A DNA stretch of 64,000 nt from Bretschneidera sinensis (Eukaryota; Streptophyta; Magnoliopsida; Brassicales; Akaniaceae): positions 75,046,001 to 75,110,000 of the forward strand of contig CM043698.1 of NCBI GenBank assembly GCA_023935145.1, read 5' to 3'. Below are positions 56,633-64,000 of this stretch, in pieces. The position numbers were made by a program, and so were the translations under genes. Under the pieces are notes generated by a model. That model was given only the letters and a program-made list of their open reading frames with translations, ran no database searches and was not told the DNA's origin. Each line of letters opens with the position of its first letter. Positions within the stretch are counted from its first letter, which is position 1.

Positions 56633-57434
56633 AACGGTTGGATCGATCCAAATCTAAAGGTGCAGTTTACATCATTTTGCATGCCACGGGCTTGGATTGG
56701 TCCCCGAAGACCCTAGTCTAATTGGAAACGGGCCCCTGGTCAAAACTCAAGCTTTGCCCTGAGTGTAGTTATTTTTAAGCCAAAAAACGATGTTTAGGCC
56801 TTCAATTTTGTAGTTTTCAGTTTTAGGAAACTTTCCATCTTCAATTTCCTTTTGTATTCAAATCAGAATTGACTGCCGTTGATTATGCCTTAATACAATC
56901 GCTTAATTTTAGTAATTTCCATAGTTTTCCCCAGGATTATGTTTTCAGGGATTTTTGCCTTTTTTGCTTTGACCATATAAATAAGGAGACCATATACGGA
57001 AAAGACAAATTATTATTATTATTGAATAAAATTGTGTTTTTTTTCCCTGTGAATTCTCTGTTGAAACTAGCCTGCAGAATAATCGCTATTCTGCCCGACG
57101 TCACATTTTGAATAGCAAATATTTAGATATCCAGTGCTGATATAATTTTTGACACAAATTCAGTTACTTTCTTATAAACATAGATCATTTTATTAATTTC
57201 TTTTAGGGTATATGATATAATTTTTGTTTATTAGACTTAATTAACACAATTAAAACCATTATGATTGAAATAATAACATTAAAATTTACTTGTCTTTACA
57301 TGAATAGTTTGTTTTTTTATTGAATACTTTGTATATAATATTAAATATAGATTCTTTGAAAAGATAAGTATAAATTTATATGGTGATTGATCTTAGAAAT
57401 GGATTTAGGATTGTTTTTTGGTAGGTCAAAGTAT
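56633..57434. other. Downstream of the gypsy fragment; possible LTR remnant
   Basis: CATATAAATAAGGAGACC near 56,975 is TATA-like, and CCCCTGGTCAAAACTCAAGC with pyrimidine-rich phrases upstream is compatible with a gypsy 3' LTR. No partner is present and the borders cannot be placed. From about 57,120 the sequence is AT-rich and unassigned up to the start of CACTA-3 similarity. Confidence 0.35.
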
Positions 57435-57577
57435 TAACTCAATTTATTGTTATCAATTTCAGTTCATCCACTTACCAATCAAATCTAAGTTTGTGATTAT
57501 GCCTTCTTTTGTCAAAAATATTTCAATTATGACTTTCTTAACATTGTTTTAGGAAAGTTTATTGGTGTCATCTAAAA

Positions 57578-59250
57578 ATGGATAAAAGTTGGATAGATAA
57601 ACCGAGGTCGATTAAAGCCTATATGGATGGTGTTGCAAACTTCATTATATTTGCACGTCAAAAAGCTTGTGGTCATGGTAGTATTGTTTGTCCATGTAGA
57701 AGATGTGGTAATTGTTATTCATTCAAACCAAAAATTGTTTAGGAGCATCTATTGTATAATGGGTTTAGTCTATGTTACACCGAGTGAGTTTTTCATGGGG
57801 AGAAAATCTCTCGTATAAACCACACTCACACTAGTTTACAACCCACTAGTGTTCCAATTGGCTTCATGGGACGAGATGACGTGTTGGGTTTGCTCTGAGG
57901 TGCCTTCGAGGTTACTTGTGAAAACCCAAACAATGAACCATTAAGTTTAGGAATTGAAGTGGGATCTTCAAATGAGCATGGTAAAGAGCAACAGGCTCAT
58001 GGTGGGTTTGAGTTCAATAATTGTGGTGATCCTTTACACGTCAAACATCCAGTTCGTTCTGCTATTGATGAGACGATTCAGTATAGCAATTTGATTAAAG
58101 ATTACGATAATGAACTTTATCCAGGTTGTCAGAATTTCACAAAGTTAAGTTTTATGTTATATCTACTACACCTCAAACGTTTGAATGGGTGGTCTGGTAA
58201 ATCTCTGACTATGTTGCTTGAGTTTATCAACAAGAAATTTTCGATGTGTGCTCCATTGCCATCAAATTATTATGAAACTATGAAGATTGTCAAAGGATTG
58301 GGTCTTGGCTATGAGAAAATTCATGTTTGTCATAATAACTACACACTGTATTGAGGTGAACATGTGAATGATGAATTTTGTCATGCGTGTGGTGTGCCAT
58401 GGTGGGTTAAAAACAATGCCGATGATGAGGATCCGTTGAATGAGATGGATGGTCAATCTAAAAAGAAAAAGCCAGCTAAAGTATTACGTTATTTTTCACT
58501 AATACTGAGATTGAAGATGATATATATGTCATCTAAAATGGCTTCATTGATGAGATGGTATAATAAAGATCGGACAAAGGATGGGATTTTAAGACACCCA
58601 ATGGATGGATTAGCCTGGAATGAATTTGATACTTTGTATCCCGATTTTGTAGCTGATTCTCAGAGTGTTAGGCTTGGCCTAGCTAGTGACGGGTTCAATC
58701 CCTTTCGAAGAATGAGTTCAACTTATAGCACATGGCCTATTCTTTTGGTCCCATACAACTTGCCACCGTGGCTTTGCATGAAGCAAACATCCTTCCTCCT
58801 TTCAATGGTTATTCTTGGTGAGAAAAGCCCCGGTAATGATATTGATATCTTTTTGCAGCCTCTAATGGAAGAGTTGAAACAATTATGGGATGGTGTTGAT
58901 GCGTCCACCAATCAAAGCTTTAAGCTGCACTCTTTTCTTCTTTAGACCATTAATGATTTTCCTGCATATGCAAACTTATCTGGTTGGAGCACCAAGGGAT
59001 GGGTTGCTTGTCCATGTTGTGGGGAATCTACGCATTCTATATGGTTAAAGCATGGGGAAAAGTTTTGCTATATGGGTCATCGTCGATGGTTACCAAAAAA
59101 CCATGCAAAATGATCAGTTTGATGGCACCATAGAGTTGGGATCTGCTCTTATTCCACCGTCTGGACACGATGTTTTAAGACAACTATATCTATGGTAAAA
59201 CCTCGAAGCCTTCTAAAAAAAGGGCAAGAGAAGATATTGGTACCTCTACG
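57578..59250 (+). pseudogene. CACTA-3 TNP2-type transposase, 5' part (broken)
   Basis: ATG at 57,578 begins MDKSWIDKPRSIKAYMDGV. Stops near 57,738, 57,785, 57,896, 58,352 and 58,943 lie at positions that are open in CACTA-1, while the Trp and Gln codons at 58,556, 58,616 and 58,856 are intact here but stops there. The core ELYPGCQNFTKLSF, LLHLKRLNGWSGKSLTMLLEF and ASDGFNPFRRMSSTYSTWPILLVPYNLPPWLCMKQ is clear. Losses of 11 bases near 59,105 and 14 bases near 59,185, relative to CACTA-1, shift the frame. Confidence 0.88.
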
Positions 59251-60445
59251 GGGCAAGTACTAGTGGATGAAGTTGATAACCTTTTTAAGGGTGTGGACGA
59301 TTTCCTACAAAATGTTGATAATGAGGAACTTCCCATGGATAATGGAGTTGTAATATGTTGTGGAAAAAAATAAACATTTTTTTAGTTACCTTATTGGAAA
59401 GACAATCTATTGCATCATAATTTAGATGTGATGCATATAGAGAGAAATGTATGTGATAATTTGATTAGAACAATATTGAATATAGATGGTAAGACTAAAG
59501 ATAATTAAAAAGCATGCCGCGATCAAGAGGAAATTGGCATTAGGAAAGACCTCAATTTAGTTGTTCTTCCTAATGGAAAAGATCACTCGCCTCCAACATG
59601 CTACACTAAGTCCACAAAGGAGAAGCACAATTTCTTGATAGTTTTGGCAAATCTTAAAGTTCCTGATGGGTATGCATCAAACATCTCGAGATGTGTTAAC
59701 CTAAAGGATCGTAAGTTGTCAAACTTAAAGAGTAATGACGGTCACATATTGATGCAAGAAATCCTTCCTATTGCCTTAAGAGCACCTTTTCCTAGACATG
59801 TTGTAGCAGTTGTTTATGAGTTATCATCATTTTTCGAAGCTTTATGCTCTAAAGCCCTTGATCCCCATGAGCTTGACATATTGGAGTCGCGTGTAGCTTT
59901 GACACTCTGCCATTTGGAGAAAGTATTCCCCCTGGGTTTCTTTACGATTATGGTTCATCTTATCATTCACTTAGCCTTCGAGGCTAGACTTAGTGGTCCC
60001 GTACACTACAAGTGAATGTATCCTGTTAAAAGGTTAGATGTTCAAATATAATTTGTGCACTCTTTTTTTTTATATTATTGGTTACTAAATTTATCTTTAA
60101 TTTTTTTGGCTTTACAAGGTATTTAGTGCGCTTGAAATCTTACATACGTAATAGCAGTCAACCCAAGGGGTCAATTGTTGAAGGGTACAATGGGAAATAG
60201 TGTCTAACATATTGCTCACAATACTTCAAAGGTGTAGAGACAAAATTCAACCGCCATTAAAGGAATAATGATACTCTAAATTATCCAGATGAATACATGT
60301 TTTCCTCAGGTGGACAGATAATGGGAAAGATTGTAAGTGTTGAGCTCTATGACATGTCATTAGCTCAAGCACATCTTTATGTGTTGGTCCATAATGATAA
60401 ACTTTTTGTCCTTCGTAGATTAGTATCAATAAAAAAAACTTAGTA
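59251..60445 (+). pseudogene. CACTA-3 transposase, central part including the segment lost from CACTA-1
   Basis: From about 59,380 it reads LPYWKDNLLHHNLDVMHIERNVCDNL, a highly conserved TNP2 motif that CACTA-1 has deleted. HNFLIVLANLKVPDGYASNISRCVNLKDRKLSNLKSNDGHILMQ and DPHELDILESRVALTLCHLEK (DUF4218-like) follow to TGA near 60,014. After an apparent intron, YLVRLKSYIRNSSQPKGSI continues from about 60,118. Several stops remain. The segment supplies the family consensus missing from the first copy. Confidence 0.85.
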
Positions 60446-60732
60446 ATCATGTGTTTAAATTGAGTAATTATTATCTGTTGTTATCCCTGTGATGGTTAAC
60501 AGTTAGAAAAAAAAATCAATAATTACAGCGAATTTTTGGTTGCTCAAAGACTAACCAATCGTTCCAATCGACCAATACAAAGTCTTGAACAAAATTGGTT
60601 GGTTGAGATATTTCCCTCATGGCTTATGAGATAAGTTAGGCATAATATCAATTGTCTTTGAATGTTATAAGTGTTTTCAATAAAACATTGATTGATGTTG
60701 TCTCATATTAATTGTTGAAAAATGTTTAGGTG

Positions 60733-61329
60733 CCATGGATGGTGGATAACAATTATTCAGATGAAATAATTTTCTTTGCTCGAGGTCCGAATAATGTTGT
60801 TAGGAGATTTAATGGATTCAACATCAATGGCTTTAAATTCCACACAAAGGAACGTGAGAGGTTTAGACGATCTCAAAATTCGAGAGTTATGGTTGAAGCG
60901 GATGATCAAATGTATTATGGTGTGCTCAAAGATATCACCGAGTTGGATTACTATGATACGTTTAAGATTGTGTTGTTCCGCTGTGATTGGGTGGATATTA
61001 ATTTACCCAGGGGTTTATAGAAAGATTCAGGTGGGTGCATTCTCGTGAACTTGAATAGGTTCATACACACTTGTCAGTTATTGAAGGATGACCCGTTTGT
61101 TATTTCATCTTAAGTGAAACAAGTGTTTTATGTGCCAGACCCAACAAGAAAGGAATGGTATCATGTTGTGATCACAAAGCCAAGGGACCTATATGAAATG
61201 GGTGAAAAACCACAGGAAGAGGATGATGACACTTACAATCAGTGCATGCCTTCTAATGTAGTGGTAGATGATCAATTAGATTGTATCTCAACTTGGGCTA
61301 CGATGGACATTGACGAAGATACCAACTAG
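60733..61329 (+). pseudogene. CACTA-3 transposase, 3' exon (DUF4216-like)
   Basis: Frame from about 60,733: MVDNNYSDE, FNGFNINGFKFHT, YYGVLKDITELDYYDTFKIVLFRCDWVD, then stops near 61,018 and 61,111 before KQVFYVPDPTRKEWYHVVITKPRDLYEMGEK and the natural end DIDEDTN at TAG 61,327. Here the Trp codon that is a stop at 16,401 in CACTA-1 is intact. Confidence 0.85.
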
Positions 61330-61605
61330 TTTTATGTGCATTTCCATGAACTTCTATTTGGATGTGTATTAATGTGATGCACATGTGTGTCAACGAGATT
61401 TGTAATGTTTGATTGTATTCTTTCGGGTTACTGTTGCTTTGTATCACACAGTTCAAGAGTCGTGAACTTTTTTGCCTATAGTTTATGGAATGTTACTTCA
61501 GAATGTCATTAATTTATGTTTTAGTTGTATCATTGATTATTGTTTGTTCTTTAAATCCTATTTAAAGCACTTATTTTTTCATTTCTTCACAGGTACTCTG
61601 AAGTG

Positions 61606-61750
61606 CTTCCTGCATCAACCAGTCATTGAGCTTTGTATTCTAAATCGTATTTCAGAATCTAAATAATCATTTACTTATTGTTATCCTAAGTAGAATACGT
61701 AAAGTTATTCGTCTACTAATCTATGGAAAAAAAATGGATGGTCCTATAGA
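61606..61750 (+). repeat. About 145-bp segment present in CACTA-3 but absent from CACTA-1
   Basis: CACTA-1 reads GGTACTC-AGAAGTTATTG at about 16,700. In CACTA-3 the same two phrases are separated by about 145 bases (61,606-61,750). No inverted termini or clear target duplication was seen, so it may be an insertion here or a deletion in CACTA-1. Confidence 0.7.
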
Positions 61751-61942
61751 ATCAGAGGTTATTGATTGCTGCATTTGCTGCGAGCCCTTGACCATTCCTA
61801 TCTTTCAGGTGTGGTTCTTCTAATTCTTGTTAACTTTTAATGCATTCTTGATAGTGTGAGATATAATCATTTTTATGTTTTTATGTATACAAATTGCAAG
61901 ATATTTAGGTTAAAATATATTCCTCCCTCAATCAGAGATAGC

Positions 61943-63159
61943 ATGTCAAACCAGTCTCCAGCTGGGTCTTCACACCATCAGGAAGATATTGACCATAACC
62001 ATGAGTATCACCTTGATGATATCATGGCTCACAAACTGATTCTGAGACCGAGCCAATAACAACGGAAAGTCAAAACAATGATAGTGAACAATACGAGATA
62101 AATTGGTAATTTTTGTATTATAATACATTCTCTTTATAACTAGTTTGATATCACATTGTTATACTAATTATAAAATTTATGTTTTCAATGTATAGATTCT
62201 GAAGGGAGAGTGAGAAAGTAAACACGTGTTCTATGAGCCTCACAAGTGTGGTCCCTGGAACGTGGCGAAAAAATTGTTGTCCACTTCAATGCACTTAATC
62301 AACCAATTAAAAAAGGTGGCCTAATATTAAGTAGTTGTTTGGGCAAAGTTGTAAAGAGAGGGAACCTTTGTCCGCTTGGTTACATGGATTGGAAGAATGT
62401 GCCTTATGACTACAAGAATGACCTTATTTTATTGATTCGGGTAAGTAAAAACAACTTAATTTCGGGTTTTCTTCCAAATTTTTTTAGTTTTTTTTTGTTT
62501 TTATGGTGTTGTACATGCATATAATCCCTAACACAAAAAATGCTTATTTGACATCGATTTCCTTTCTTTGTGGTAGAGGAAGTTCCATTACCCTATGATT
62601 GAGGCGATAGAAAAAATTTTATTGAGGATGATCGAGAAAAAATGGAAGGACTACCGATATGTGCTTAAAAGGGAGAATGTGTGGAGCAAAACAAAACAAC
62701 AAGTTTTAAGCAATAATATTCCAAAAGGAGTAGATCAAGACCAGTGGAAGCAACTGGTGAACTATTGGTTTTCTGAGCAGAGTGAGGTTGGTTTTTTTTC
62801 ATAATTATGTTCATTTGGATTCTCATTGTTTCTATTTTTTTAATGACTTATTATTTAATTAGTTTATTGTCGGTGTAGAAATATTCTACTATAGGGACAG
62901 CGACACGTGAAAGACAATAATGTCCTCACACAACCGGATCAAAGAGTTTTGCTAGAAGATGGGATGAATATGTGAGTTGATTTGCTTCATTCATCCAATC
63001 TTTCATTTGAGATGTAGTGTATTGAGTCACTATTTGAACTCTTTTCATAAATGGTAGGAGATGAAACACGAAAATGAGCTCGGGCGCGTAGAGTTTTTTG
63101 CTGAAACTCATAAACACAAGGATAGAACTTTCATTGATGAAGCATCACGACAATTTGTG
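61943..63159 (+). pseudogene. CACTA-3 second gene (Ptta/En/Spm type), exons 1-5
   Basis: ATG 61,943 (SNQSPAGSSHHQED) and exons at about 62,189-62,440, 62,577-62,786, 62,879-62,971 and 63,058-63,159 parallel CACTA-1. The acceptor before exon 2 reads TTTTCAA instead of TTTTCAG. The donor after exon 4 is intact (GTGAGT), unlike CACTA-1. SNGSKSFA-type and VEFFAETHKHKDRTFIDEAS motifs are present. A stop at about 62,918 (CAATAATG) breaks exon 4. The last exon, with the GRVRG motif, is not in the window. Confidence 0.83.
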
Positions 63160-64000
63160 GTAAGTTCACTTACGTATATGATGGTTTTAGGCATGATAGT
63201 TAATAATAGTAATTAACTTACTCTTATCGTTGTTGGAAAACACCTTGTTTTGATGCATGTTTCTTTGTATCACTCATTCAAATGAGTGGTGTTGGGTCCT
63301 TGTGGGAAATGTTGGGTATGGGTGGTTATTCTATTATTTGATAGAAACTAAGAGTAAAAGAAAACGGTACATCTTCATTTTTGGTAGATGAGTTAGGGTG
63401 ACAATCCTCTTTTATGTACTGTGGGGGGTGGCGGGCCCTCTATTTGGTTAGTCATACTGAAGTGTGTATGTCATTTCAAGATCCTATTTATCTGATTACT
63501 GTGAAAATGAAAATTGATTCCTGTCCTTTCTGGTATCTCTGAATATACTCTTCATTGTTTTATGCCTCTGCAAGATTGGAACAAAGCCAGAGAATTATGC
63601 TCTTTATATTGGAACGGTTACATCATCTGGAATTGAAATAATGGGGCCTACTTGATCTGATTTGTGGTTCGGTTTGTAAGGATGCTTCAGTATGCCAGAT
63701 GCAGATATTGATCTTCCCTATTTAGTATTCTGGATGATTCATTCTATTCAAATTTCCATGTTTAGAAAGTGGTTTTGTTCTCAGCTGCTGACTTTTCTTC
63801 CATTAATATCATGGGTGGATAGTTTCTTATGCTATCCAGGTTTATCTTTTCATGTTTAATGATCAATTTATAGTTACATACCAATGAGCATGATACAATT
63901 ATTGTCTTCATAATTCTTTTTTTTTACATTGTACATGCTTTTGTTAATCATTTAATGAAAGTTAAAGTTACTCATACTTTGAGGGGTTTGGCAAACTCTC
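63160..64000. other. Window end: no recognised gene
   Basis: It begins GTAAGT, the donor of the next CACTA-3 intron. The sequence then differs from the corresponding CACTA-1 intron. No coding motif or repeat was recognised in 840 bases. Confidence 0.5.

Larger units (their letters stand above)
57435..64000 (+). mobile_element. CACTA-3: second copy of the CACTA-1 family, left end missing
   Basis: From about 57,435 (TTTATTGTTATCAATTTCAG) to 63,159 the sequence parallels CACTA-1 13,080-18,083 through both genes. No CACTA terminus or GGCGCTT subterminal array is found to the left, so the copy is 5'-truncated, or its left end was replaced. After the fifth exon of gene 2 it diverges. The right end is not in the window, so whether the last 840 bases belong to the element is open. 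Confidence 0.85.

Overview
This window is plant nuclear DNA, most likely from a eudicot. It is AT-rich, has no compact operon-like genes, and carries plant-type LTR retrotransposons with initiator-tRNA-Met (TGGTATCAGAGC) or TGGCGCCGTTGCCGGGGA primer sites, two-gene CACTA elements, plant LINE remnants, a hAT element and tRNA-derived SINE-like sequence. I could not support a single intact host gene. Almost everything recognisable is a mobile element, and nearly every element reading frame is broken by stops or frameshifts.

Layout. 1-1.75 kb: a collapsed Ty1/copia remnant (gag start fused to the RNase H end) with a 3' LTR-like sequence. 3,791-10,396: a full-length copia element (Copia-1) with two LTRs, a CCAGA target duplication and a decayed gag-pol. 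10,722-20,679: a CACTA element (CACTA-1) with GGCGCTT-rich ends, a TNP2-type transposase gene and a second En/Spm-type gene. 21,342-25,854: a non-autonomous CACTA element (CACTA-2) with ATT target duplications, GTGAC-rich ends and an internal LINE fragment that lacks reverse transcriptase. 25.86-30.1 kb: a heavily decayed copia element holding a 169-bp fold-back MITE. 30.46 kb: a SINE. 30,749-38,871: an old full-length copia element (Copia-C, AGTGT duplication). 39,912-41,021: a non-autonomous hAT element with an 8-bp duplication and a tRNA-Gly-like insert. 41.75-43.1 kb: a copia scrap and a LINE 3' fragment. 43.11-43.83 and 55.67-56.63 kb: a copia LTR/gag piece fused to a Ty3/gypsy integrase. 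43,830-55,667: a large Ty3/gypsy element (Gypsy-B, ATACC duplication) inserted in that integrase. 57.44 kb to the window end: a second copy of the CACTA-1 family (CACTA-3), lacking its left end and running to or past the edge.

The most informative structures are relational. Three complete LTR elements with matching target duplications have clearly different LTR divergence (hand estimates about 3%, 7-8% and 15%). Two CACTA copies of one family have decayed at different codons. A tandem duplication of host DNA preserves a paralogous empty site for Copia-C. Gypsy-B has gag and protease but no reverse transcriptase, RNase H or integrase. In their place is an unrelated ORF, plus a 3' fragment and LTR of a sister element.

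Limits: all alignments were done by eye, domain names come from motif recognition, and no database was searched. Exact ends are firm only where TG...CA ends or TIRs plus target duplications were seen.
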